Origin: Sceloporus undulatus
Lineage: Eukaryota > Chordata > Lepidosauria > Squamata > Phrynosomatidae
Direction of reading: 5' to 3'
Length of the DNA stretch: 64,000 bases
Assembly (NCBI RefSeq): GCF_019175285.1
Contig: NC_056527.1
Span: forward strand, 109,075,129-109,139,128
In this document: one piece after another, positions 40,583 to 49,303 of the stretch
How positions within the stretch are numbered: the first letter of the stretch is position 1
Layout of the letters: the number at the start of each line of letters is the position of its first letter
Notes under the pieces: generated by a model
What the model saw: only the letters and a program-made list of their open reading frames with translations
What the model was told of the DNA's origin: nothing
Databases searched by the model: none
Position numbers and translations under genes: made by a program

Positions 40583-40784
40583 TCCAAAACACACTGCAGA
40601 AATAATCCAGTTAGAGACCGCTTTGGCTGCCCTGACTCAGAGCTAGGGGACCCTGGGAATTGTAGTTTGTTGTGGCCCCAGAGCTCTCTGACAGAGAAAG
40701 CTCAGTGTCTCACAAAACTACAGTTCCCAGAATTCCCTAGCAGTTAAAGCGGTCTCATACTGGATTATTTCTGCAGTGTGGCCC
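40583..40784. repeat. hAT-like foldback MITE
   Basis: Inverted ends CACTGCAGAAATAATCCAG and CTGGATTATTTCTGCAGTG. The interior pairs AGACCGCTTTGGCTGCC-type and CAGTTAAAGCGGTCTC segments around CAGAGCTC. Confidence 0.8.
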
Positions 40785-41379
40785 TAACACAGTATTTTAA
40801 AAAAGAACTATCCAGGAAGTTTCCTGAATTCAACGTTAATGGTTCTGAAACGTTTTGTAAACTTTGCATGACAAGTAATTTATTCCTTATTTTTATTTTT
40901 GGCCATTTTATTGAGGTCAATGAAACTTAGGTGACTATGGAGTGACACCTGGTGGCACCTCAAAATGTTTTAAGCAAGGACCAAGGCAGGATTCCCCTCT
41001 TCTTTTATTCATGAACATTATAAAGTGTCTCTTTTATACATGAACAATTCGAAAAGTGGCGCCATCCGCTGGGAATCCCTCAGAGAGAGAAGGAGAGAGC
41101 TCAAGTTCTGAGGCTTCCAAATATGTACTGAGGTGGGAGACTACAACTCCCAGCATTCTCTCGGACTCCGTTTCCCACAGTCCTCTTCGCCTGCAATCCT
41201 CGGAGCTAAGTCTGCTGCTGTCCTCGGAGCGAAGGTGGCTCGCTCTCTATCGCACACATCGAGCCCTGCCGCAGCCTTTCAAGGTGACCCGGCGGGTGAG
41301 GCGCGAGCCATCTTGGCTTTGAGACCCTTCAGGGTTTTTCTGGGAGGAATTTTTTCTCTTTATCTCTTTCCCCATGAAC

Positions 41380-41423
41380 TCTCGCGAGATTTGGGCCGCT
41401 CTTGTGCCTGACGTCTCGCGAGA
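41380..41423. promoter_or_regulatory. Paired TCTCGCGAGA (CGCG) elements
   Basis: Two perfect 10-base palindromes with starts 34 bases apart. TCTCGCGAGA is the CGCG element bound by BANP and classically linked to ZBTB33; it drives essential housekeeping genes when unmethylated. Confidence 0.85.
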
Positions 41424-41778
41424 TCTGGGCGCCGAGGCCGGCGGGCGGAGGGAACAGTGGTGGGAGGAGGGAGCGAGGGGAGGGGGCTGGCCCTGGCGCT
41501 TGGTGTTGGTGGCGGCCGCCATTTTGCCGCGGCGGGTCGGGGTTTGGCTCGGCGGGGCCTGGTTAGGGATCAGCAGCCGAAGGGGAAGGGTCGGCGACGT
41601 CCCGAGCAGCACCGGCGGAGGCCGCGCAAGGGGAGAAGCCGAGCCGGGGAGGCCTGGGGGCCGAGGATGGCGGCGGATTCTCTGCGGCCCAGGCGGCGGC
41701 GCTGGGGCTGAGGCGGCGGCAGGAGGAGGCGGGGCTTCCCCTCCCTCCTCCTCCTCCCTCCTCCCCCCTCCCACCCAG
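41420..41778 (+). other. SRCAP: Predicted non-coding first exon of SRCAP
   Basis: Ends at the strong donor CACCCAG/GTAAGAT (GT at 41779). Possible acceptors in phase-free 5-prime UTR context are 42467 or 42470 (the large ORF exon) and those near 47177, 47304 and 49115. The 5-prime border is a guess from the promoter motifs. Confidence 0.55.
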
Positions 41779-42676
41779 GTAAGATGGCGGACAGGCCGGG
41801 GCTTTACTCCTGCCGCTCACACCCACAAAGTGAGGAGGGAGAGCCATGAAGGAAGGAAGGGAAGGGATGAAAGGAAGAAAGGACGCGTTTTCTTTTCCTT
41901 TCTCTCCCTTGGGTCACTTCAACCCCCCACCTCTAGAGGGCGCGCTAATGAAAGAGCGGCGGGGGCGGGAAAAGGGAAGGATTCGAGCCAATGGGAGGAA
42001 GAGCGTGCGCGCGCGCCGTCTCAGCCGGCCTATTATGACTTCACCCTCCTCGCTCTCGCTCCCCCTCCCTTTCTCTCACGAAAGCGGCCAACCAACTGCC
42101 GCCTCCTTCGACCGAGTGGGTAGGGGAGGGGCCCAGCTGAGGGAAGCTTGAAGGGACGGGGACAAAGGGGGCGGGGCTGTGGGAGGGACAAGGGGCGGGG
42201 TTTGGGGGGCAGGGGAGGGTCAGAAGGGGGAAAGGGGTGCTAAGGGGTTTAAGAGGGCGGGCCTCCAGGCTTTGGGGTTACACTGGGAAGAGAAAGGAAC
42301 AAAAGGGAAGGGGGCTCTCTTAAGGCTAGGGGGCAACAAGAGGGGAAACTTAGGTTTGCAAGTTGAATAAGCATTTGAGGATCGGGGTGGAAGTTGTTGG
42401 AGGGACAGTAAACCATTGCAGGAATAAGGATAGGATTACATCTAGTTGAGGTTGTTTTTTTCCCCAGCAGAGTGGAATGTTTGGAAAGACCCCGAAGATC
42501 CAAGAGTGCAAGGAGTAGCAGGCTGCAAGAAGAACTAAGTAACTAAAGGTGGTTTGGGGTAACTAAAGTAACTAAATCAGGGGCAGGGGAGATAGGGTTA
42601 GATTTACATAGCATTGTTCAACGGTGTGGAAAGTTTTGAAAGTGACGGAAAGACGAAGGGAAAAGGGCGATATAAC

Positions 42677-45600
42677 ATGGAGCCGCCTGAAGAAGCCCAG
42701 TCTAGTAGTGAGGGAGAGGAGAAGGCGGTGGATCAAGAGAGCCCAGAGGATGAGGCAGATAAGGAGACCTCAAGGTTGCTTCCTGGGACGAGCGAGGAGC
42801 TGGTTGAACCAGAGCAGGAGATATCGGAAGATGTGGCGGAACTGAATGAGGAGATGGTTGATGACAAGGGGGAAGAAGTGATGACTTTAGAAGCGATTGA
42901 AGAAGAGGCTGAAGAGGCTGCAGAGCTTGAGGAGCTTGAGGCTAGTGGGGAGAAAGAAAAAACTGAGGAATCGAGTGAACCAGATCAGGAAGAAAATAGC
43001 GTATTTCTAAGCCGAGATGAAGAGGAAGGCGAAGGGGACACCGGAGAAGAGATGGGACAGAGGGGTGCAAAGGAACTTGTGCGTGTGGAAGAAGAAGAAC
43101 CGGACGAAGAAGGTGGCGTAGTTCTTGAAACGGATGGAGAGTTGGCAGGAGCAGAGGATGGGGAGGAAGGGGATCACGCAGGTTCTGAAGAAGGGGTTGA
43201 AGATGAAGATGCTAAGTTAATTGGGTTGGGTGAAAAAGAAATCGAGATCAGCGGCGGGGAGGATTTGGTAACAGAAGAGGCTGAAGAAGTGTCAGGATCA
43301 GATGCAGAAGGAAAGACTGGAGAGGATGTGGCTGAATCAGCAGAGGATCAGAGAGAGGTTGGGAAGCTGTCAGGACTGGAACAAAGGGAAAGCTTAGAGG
43401 AGACTGAAAAGGAACAGGATGCGTTACCTGCAGTTGACCAAGAAAAAGTTGAGTCACCTGTTATAGATGAAAGGGAAATCCTAATGGAGACTGAAAAGGG
43501 AAAGGATGTGGTACTTGCAGTTGACCAGGAAAAAGTTGAGGAGTCACCTGTTACAGATGAAAGGGAAACCCTAAAGGAGACTGAAAAGGAACAGGATTCG
43601 GTACCTGCAGTTGACCAGGAAAAAGTTGAGGAGTCACCTGTTACAAATGAAAGGGAAACCCTAAATGAGGCTGAAAAGGAACAGGATGCGGTACCTGGAG
43701 TTGACCAGCAAAAAGTTGAGGAGTCACCTGGTACAGATGAAATGGCATTACCAGAGGTAACTGTAGGAGTAGATGCCGCATCAGCAGAAGTTCAGGGGGA
43801 GCAGGAGGGGTTGGTGGGACTAGGTCAGGAGCAAACCCGGGTGTTGACTGAAGAGGGAGTTGGGGAATCAACCATAGATCAGAGAGAGGATCAGATGTCG
43901 GGTGAAGTAAGTGAAGAGGCACCTGGGGTGATAATTGGGAGGGAAGACCTGACACCTGGAGTGGATGAAACTAAGAATGTGTCTGGAACAGATCAGAGGG
44001 AGACAGGGAGCATGACTGTAGAGCAGAATATGGCATCGGCCGTGATTCAGGGGGAGATTGAAGGTGTGATGAGGGCAAGCCAGGGAGAGGTGGAGCAGGT
44101 AGCTGGAAAAGAGGATGTGGCATTGACAGAAGGTCAGGGGGAAGCTAAGAGACTCCTAGAAGATCTGAGGGAGGCAGAAGGTGATGCAGGACCAACAGTA
44201 AGTCAGGGGGAAGTTGAAGGCTTGATGGGAACAAGTCAAGGAGAGGTAGACAAGGTGACTGGGAAAGAGGATATAATACCAGCAGTGAGTGAGCAGGAAG
44301 CTGCCATAGCCCCAGAAGATCTGAGCAAAGAGGGGAGAGAACGGGCTGAAGAGACCAGGGTAAATCAAGGAGAGGTTGAGGTGGAGATCAGAGAAGAGAA
44401 TGTGGCATCAGCGCTGGACCAGGTTGAAACTGTGAAGGATATGGATCAGGGCAAGACTGAGGAGGATGTGACAGTAGTTGTTCAGCAGGACACCACCATA
44501 GAGATATCAGCAGTGGTTGATGGTGATTCCACAGAGACAGGTGAGGCTGCAACTGGAAAAGTGGATATGGTACTAGCAGTGGGTCCCACTGAAACACAAG
44601 TGGTGACTATAGAACAAGAAATGACACTGCCAGTAGGTGTCGAGGAAGCAATTGAGATAGTAGAACCACCAAAGCAAGAAGACGTTCCCAGAAGAGACTT
44701 GGACGGAATACTTCTACAGAGTGATGAGCAGGGGATGAAAGAAGAGATGAAATCAAGGAGGAGTCAGGAGAAAGTTGAAGAGCTAGCAGGACCAGAAAAA
44801 AGAGATGCAAAAGACTTTGAAGGAGTTGATCAGGGGGAAGGCAAGCAGTTGGGATCTGCAGATGTGGTTGCTGAGGAGGAAACTGGAAAAGGACAGGTGG
44901 CATCAGCCAAAGATCAGGCTGGGGCAGAGGAGGTGGTGGTACTATATCAAGACCAGGCAGCAGAGGTTACAGGTGTAGCTGAGAAAGTATTGAGTCAGTA
45001 TCAGCTGGATGCTGTGGGGGGAAAAGTAACCTCCAAGGAAGAGGCATTGGCTTGGAGACCACAGTTGGGTGAAGATTTGGCAGGTCCAACTCAGGAGATA
45101 GCAAATGTAGAGGCGGGGATATCCAGATGGGATTCAAAAGTGGCTAAGCCAAGTCAAGAAGAGGCTGCACTTAATGCCACAGTAGGTTTGAAGACAACTG
45201 AATTGTCAGGACAAACCCTCAAAGTGTCAGAAGAATGGGGTCGACCAGGTTCCTCAGCATCATCACGTTTATCACAGCACACAGCTGTAGAAAGTCAAGA
45301 GCAACAGCACAGGGGAAGGGGGAAAAGAATTAAAGGACTGGCAGGACTACGGCAGGGGCCAATTGTGACACTACATCATGAGGCAGCCCGGGCAGCTAGA
45401 GGGAGAGGTGTGCTGGACCACCTGGCTCCAGGGTTGATTGTGACCAGTTTAACTACACAGGCAGAACAAAGGGGATTAATAAAACAGGATCATAAGCAGT
45501 TCGGAAGGGGGATATTAGAGCAGAGGGAGACCCGATCAGCTGAGCCAGGACTTCATGGGACAAGAGTCAAGATGGGTGAAGGAATGGTCCTCATGGGCTA

Positions 45601-46582
45601 CAGAATTGGCCGGGAAGGAATGTCCTGTTTCTCAGAGGCAGATAACAAGGGAATGATGTTTCAGCAAGGGTCTGGGTTAGAGGCAACAACATTGCAGCCA
45701 GGGCCTGAAGTAGAGGCAGCAAAAGCACCGCAGGGGCCTAAGCTGGAGACGACAGGAAAGGAGTCCATTCAGGAGATGGCAGAACAAGTCAAGGAAGGAC
45801 AAGCTGTTCAGGAGCAGATGGTGCAGGGAACTGATGTAACTGACGTAGCAGGGCAACACCTAGAAGGAGTGCATTTGGCATGGCTTGGAAGACCACTGTC
45901 AAGAGGTTATGCAACATCAAGACCAACCTCTGGCTGGACTGCAGGGATAGGGGCAGGACATGGGCTTGCTTTAGGATCTTTGCGTGCAGGAATAAAAGAA
46001 CGAATTGATATGATGGTAATAGGGCAGGGAACAACAAAGTCAGCAGGACAGAGTCCTGAGCCACCAAAGCTTGATGTGGGAAGAAGGATGCTTGGACTGG
46101 CAAGCAAGCCAGAGAATGTGCACTGGCTCAAGAAAGTACTGGTATCGGAAGGGCTAGCGGCTCCACTCTCTGTAGCAGGTCATAGCCCAAGCATAAAACC
46201 AGAGAGTCCTAGCTTGATAGCAGAACAACAGAAACCAGGCCTGTTGTGTGGGAGGCAGCATTTAAAAGAGTGGCGTGATGGTGTGATGGGAATTGCAATT
46301 AAACAGTATAATGCAGTGAGGAGAGCAATGTGGGGTGCAGGCCCAGTTGGCTTGCATGTCAAAGGAGTGAAGGTGACAGGGAGTACAGACAATGTTTCAC
46401 CTAGTAACATCAAGACTACTTCCATTCTGGAACAAGTTGAATGGAAGATGCGGAAACTGGCGCAGCATGTGACAAATGAGAGTGTGCCAGGATTGGAAGT
46501 GGAAGGACGGGGGATGACTGATCTCTCCAAGCAGGATGTGGAGTTAGCAGAGTCGGGACAGGGCCATAGAATTTCACAATAA
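42677..46582 (+). CDS. Unassigned 1301-residue acidic repeat protein
   Basis: An uninterrupted 1301-codon ORF that I do not recognise. The start ATG at 42677 has a good context (AACATGG); the same frame is open 63 bases further upstream but without an ATG. Directly upstream is a clean splice acceptor (TTTTTTTCCCCAGCAG, 42455-42470), so it would be the second exon of transcripts from the SRCAP CpG island. The first 900 residues or so are rich in Glu, Asp, Gln, Val and Gly and predicted disordered. Residues about 235-355 hold four copies of a 30-residue unit (consensus around ETEKEQDAVPAVDQEKVEES). About residues 475-570 hold two copies of a SQGEVEGLMG-like unit. The last 400 residues are less acidic and more basic and glycine-rich. 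No signal peptide, membrane segment or known domain is visible. It could be a lineage-specific gene, or a giant alternative 5-prime exon of SRCAP. Confidence 0.7.
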   Translation: MEPPEEAQSSSEGEEKAVDQESPEDEADKETSRLLPGTSEELVEPEQEISEDVAELNEEMVDDKGEEVMTLEAIEEEAEEAAELEELEASGEKEKTEESSEPDQEENSVFLSRDEEEGEGDTGEEMGQRGAKELVRVEEEEPDEEGGVVLETDGELAGAEDGEEGDHAGSEEGVEDEDAKLIGLGEKEIEISGGEDLVTEEAEEVSGSDAEGKTGEDVAESAEDQREVGKLSGLEQRESLEETEKEQDALPAVDQEKVESPVIDEREILMETEKGKDVVLAVDQEKVEESPVTDERETLKETEKEQDSVPAVDQEKVEESPVTNERETLNEAEKEQDAVPGVDQQKVEESPGTDEMALPEVTVGVDAASAEVQGEQEGLVGLGQEQTRVLTEEGVGESTIDQREDQMSGEVSEEAPGVIIGREDLTPGVDETKNVSGTDQRETGSMTVEQNMASAVIQGEIEGVMRASQGEVEQVAGKEDVALTEGQGEAKRLLEDLREAEGDAGPTVSQGEVEGLMGTSQGEVDKVTGKEDIIPAVSEQEAAIAPEDLSKEGRERAEETRVNQGEVEVEIREENVASALDQVETVKDMDQGKTEEDVTVVVQQDTTIEISAVVDGDSTETGEAATGKVDMVLAVGPTETQVVTIEQEMTLPVGVEEAIEIVEPPKQEDVPRRDLDGILLQSDEQGMKEEMKSRRSQEKVEELAGPEKRDAKDFEGVDQGEGKQLGSADVVAEEETGKGQVASAKDQAGAEEVVVLYQDQAAEVTGVAEKVLSQYQLDAVGGKVTSKEEALAWRPQLGEDLAGPTQEIANVEAGISRWDSKVAKPSQEEAALNATVGLKTTELSGQTLKVSEEWGRPGSSASSRLSQHTAVESQEQQHRGRGKRIKGLAGLRQGPIVTLHHEAARAARGRGVLDHLAPGLIVTSLTTQAEQRGLIKQDHKQFGRGILEQRETRSAEPGLHGTRVKMGEGMVLMGYRIGREGMSCFSEADNKGMMFQQGSGLEATTLQPGPEVEAAKAPQGPKLETTGKESIQEMAEQVKEGQAVQEQMVQGTDVTDVAGQHLEGVHLAWLGRPLSRGYATSRPTSGWTAGIGAGHGLALGSLRAGIKERIDMMVIGQGTTKSAGQSPEPPKLDVGRRMLGLASKPENVHWLKKVLVSEGLAAPLSVAGHSPSIKPESPSLIAEQQKPGLLCGRQHLKEWRDGVMGIAIKQYNAVRRAMWGAGPVGLHVKGVKVTGSTDNVSPSNIKTTSILEQVEWKMRKLAQHVTNESVPGLEVEGRGMTDLSKQDVELAESGQGHRISQ
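43378..43742 (+). repeat. Coding tandem repeat, four 90-bp units
   Basis: Four in-frame units of 29-30 codons inside the large ORF. Each contains GTTGACCAGGAAAAAGTTGA or a close variant, spaced about 90 bases. Units 3 and 4 are most alike, as expected for recent unequal exchange. Confidence 0.85.
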
Positions 46583-47203
46583 CTGGATTTAGTATTGTGA
46601 TGAAAAGGTCATAGAATAATGGGTTATTTAATAGTTAGGGGTGAATTGAAGACTACAGGAACACAATATAAAGCAGAGATTAATTAAAAAGGGTAGTAAT
46701 TTAAGTTGTAGATACTCAGCTTGCTGAACTAAGTAGACTTAGAGATCTGTGACAAGAAAAGACTAGGATAATGAGCCAAATGTGACAGGCAGAATATTGA
46801 CACTTCTGGAGTAAAGGTGGGTGTAGAGGGAAACAAAACACAAGGTAAAACAAGATTGGGAAATGGATACTGGAAAAAATAAAGGCATCTGATTCCCAGG
46901 CTTTGGTGGCAGGCACACTGACCATTAGCAGACTGTTCAGATGTAGCTGCCAATGTCTAATACAGACAAGGGGTGAGGTTAATCCTGTCAAGGTGCGGGA
47001 TTAGTGAAGGAGTTGACATAGTGGCTCTCGAGCACCCCAAACAGGTTCCTGCCTCTTCTCATAGGCTTGGATTTGGTAGCTGGTGCTTACATTAAAACTC
47101 TCCATTGCAACCCGCAGTCAGGCTATTCCCTGTCTGCATTACAATTATGGAGAAACAAGGTTTAGTCTTTGCTTCAGCAGAGCCACTGGATACTCTGGGT
47201 TAG
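46583..47203. other. Downstream flank of the large ORF
   Basis: No ORF of note. An AATAAA at 46878-46883 could end transcripts of the large ORF, and another lies at 47507-47512; neither has a strong GT-rich element after it. Confidence 0.45.
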
Positions 47204-47378
47204 AAGGAGCAAGTGAAAGATGCCAATCAAGAAACAGACGACACTACAGCTATCCTACAAAAGGGTGACTGCTGTCCTGTATTGATAGCCCTGTCTTCTT
47301 TCAGGAGTAGTCTTCCTCAGGAAAGTGAAACCCTGGAAGTACAGTCTGAAAAGCAAGAGGACTTCTCAGTTCACACAG
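47204..47378 (+). CDS. Candidate in-frame exons upstream of the SRCAP start
   Basis: 47305-47378 has good splice borders (CTTCTTTCAG before, CACACAG/GTACAG after). It reads SSLPQESETLEVQSEKQEDF then SVHT, and its last base joins in phase to 49116. A weaker partner, 47204-47263, reads KEQVKDANQETDDTTAILQK in the same frame and can splice in phase (AAAAGG/GTGACT) to 47305. If used, they would extend SRCAP upstream of the conserved Met or connect it to the large ORF. No in-frame ATG is seen in these two pieces. Alternatively they are 5-prime UTR. Confidence 0.4.
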
Positions 47379-47817
47379 GTACAGATGACAGTGCCATACA
47401 GGTGACAGTGACCCAAGTATAGGTGACTGCATTTTCATACACAGAATACATGGCCAGTTAGGACACAATAATGTGTTGCATTCATACTGAAAACATTCTT
47501 GGTTGAAATAAAAGACAGTCATCCGAAATAAACTCAGTACAGCAAACTAAACGTTCTTTAGTCAAAAACAGGTGGAAATAAAGGCCTGTCTACAGGGAGC
47601 TAAAGATTGAGGGAGGAAATTCCATTAAATAAGGAGCCACTATTAAAAAGGCCTTGTTCTTTTTACTGAACAGCATATTTTCTAGTAACAGACAGCTTTC
47701 AAATACGTTTACATTTGGAATACCTGTACCAGCTTTGGCTAGTATAAAGAGCTCCTGGCTACCACAATGACTTCTTCCACAGTTCAGAAAGCTCTGAATC
47801 CAAAAGAACCTATCATC

Positions 47818-48640
47818 TTTTTTTAAAAAATGTATTGTTATTGTAATGTACAAAACACGATACAAGAACTATATACAAAGCATGACACAACAATAAAACA
47901 AAATAAAACAGTTCATCTCACAACTTTACATTATGTTGCGGGTCTCCTTCTTGAGCTCTGCTCAATGTAAGCAGTAATTTTAAAGTCCAGTACTATCTTT
48001 GTGTAAATCTAGTCCAGAATGTCTGATCAAAGGTTCAGATAGGTTGTCTTTTCTTGTTTCTACTTTTTATTTACAAAGTCAATGAGTGGGAATCATTTAT
48101 ACGTGAAAAATCCTAATTTTGGTCATCCTGTATAACTTGCTGTTCTGTCAGACAGTTTTTCAAGTAACCATAGGTCCCATACCTTTTCCCACCACATATC
48201 CAGAAACACCTTTCCTGTTTTCTAACATCTGGCAATTTCTACATGGGCTGCTGTAGTGAAGAAATGTATGAGATTTTTATGTTTCAAATTTGAGTTCTTG
48301 CCTACATATATAGATAACAAAAGTGTTTCTGGACATAATTTTATTTCTTGGTTGTTAATCAATGAAATTTGTTCAAATACCAGTTGTCAAAGTGTGTTGA
48401 TTTTGGGGCACACTAGCCACATGTGCAGAAATGTGCCATTATCATTACGACCAAGCCAACATTTGGAAGAAACATTTTTAACCATTCTGGCTAGCTTCAC
48501 TGGAATCAAATACCACTTATGTATAATTTTCAAGGTGTTTTTTCTAATCAATTCTGATCTGGATTTAAAGGGGGTGGAAGACCAAACTGCTTACAAACAG
48601 TCTTTTAGTGGAAATATGATGGCATACAAAAATTCTTGAA
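47818..48640 (-). mobile_element. L1-like LINE 3-prime fragment, antisense
   Basis: The minus strand near 48360-48470 encodes KCWLGRNDNGTFLHMWLVCP, the Cys/His-bearing C-terminal segment of L1 ORF2 (typical form CW.C...GT..H..W.C). A T-rich start at about 47818 is the reversed poly(A) end. Only the last part of ORF2 and the 3-prime UTR remain, and the reading frame is decayed. Confidence 0.7.
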
Positions 48641-48698
48641 TGTTTCTTGTCTAATGCTGGTTTTGTGGTGCTTTACCATGTATTAAAGGCTACTGATA

Positions 48699-48952
48699 CA
48701 GTGGTGCCTCGGGTTACGAAATTAATTCGTAACGCGGCCGCTTTCGTAACCCGAAAAGCCTTCGTAAGCCGAATTGCCATAGGCGCTAATGGGGAAAAGC
48801 CGCGATTCCGTGCGAAAAAGCCGAAAAAAGCACCAAAAGTTTTTTCGTAACCCGAAAAAACATTCATAACCCGAAACAATAATTCCCTATGGGATTTTTT
48901 CGTATCCCGAAAATTTCGTAACCTGGGTATTTCGTATCCCGAGGTACCACTG
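48699..48952. mobile_element. TcMar-like MITE (254 bp) with TA duplication
   Basis: Left end CAGTGGTGCCTCGGGTTACG and right end CGTATCCCGAGGTACCACTG are inverted, with TA on both sides. The interior repeats TTCGTAACCCGAAAA several times. Such TTCGTAA-rich elements are common in squamates. Confidence 0.85.
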
Positions 48953-49115
48953 TACAGTAAGCAGCAAGCTTGATAGTTTTGTTTCGACATGGGTAATTTA
49001 ACTTGTTGCAGAAAAAATCCTTTAGTTTAGTTTTGGTTAAAGTTTCAGTCTTCAAGGTTTGTTTAACATGTTTCTGTTAACAGAATAAATGATTGGTCTT
49101 CATTAATTTTTTCAG

Positions 49116-49303
49116 CTAATTCTGAGACAGGCAGTCCCGAGCGCAGGCTGGGCTGCCAAAGAACCCAGGAGCTGGACGGCTCGTCCCAGTGGCTGGCTGA
49201 CCAGAATGAGGCCGGTTCCCAGCATGCACTTGAGCAAGACACCAGCACTACAACCACAAACGAAGCTTTTGGGACGAGAGGCAAAGAGCAAGAGAGAATT
49301 AAA
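49116..49303 (+). CDS. SRCAP: SRCAP exon part upstream of the conserved Met, in frame
   Basis: The exon 49116-49348 opens after TTTTTTCAG and is read through from its first base: ANSETGSPERRLGCQRTQEL and onward to KEQERIKM, 62 further residues before the Met that matches the human start. There is no stop and no other Met in this part. It may be translated if an upstream exon supplies a start; otherwise it is leader. Confidence 0.45.

Larger units (their letters stand above)
33976..41100. other. FBRS-SRCAP intergenic DNA
   Basis: About 7 kb with no gene that I can support. Elements listed separately: a Tigger7-like transposon, a Sauria-type SINE, two MIR-like SINEs, one reversed Tigger-like element and a foldback MITE. 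In 34930-38180 I see only AT-rich DNA and no recognisable gene or element; minus-strand ORFs near 35609-35893 have no features that I know. Confidence 0.6.
41100..42300 (+). promoter_or_regulatory. SRCAP: SRCAP promoter and first-exon CpG island
   Basis: GC/CpG-rich block with a ZNF143-type ACTACAACTCCCAGCATTC (41140-41158), two TCTCGCGAGA elements (41380-41389 and 41414-41423), a YY1-type GCCGCCATTTTG (about 41515-41526), an antisense YY1-type GCCATCTTGG near 41309, and a CACCCAG/GTAAGATGG splice donor at 41779. Tightly grouped TCTCGCGAGA and YY1 sites are typical of TATA-less housekeeping promoters. The likely start is between 41420 and 41520, which gives a non-coding first exon ending at 41778. 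Confidence 0.8.

Noticed and set aside
41247-42151. ORFs of 84-249 aa on both strands in the SRCAP CpG island
   Set aside because: They consist of Gly/Arg/Pro-rich translation of promoter DNA, cross the predicted splice donor and show no conserved segment.
43248-46530. Minus-strand ORFs (60-116 aa) opposite the large acidic ORF
   Set aside because: Leu/Pro-rich translations are the expected mirror of Glu/Gln-rich codons. There are no splice or start signals of note.
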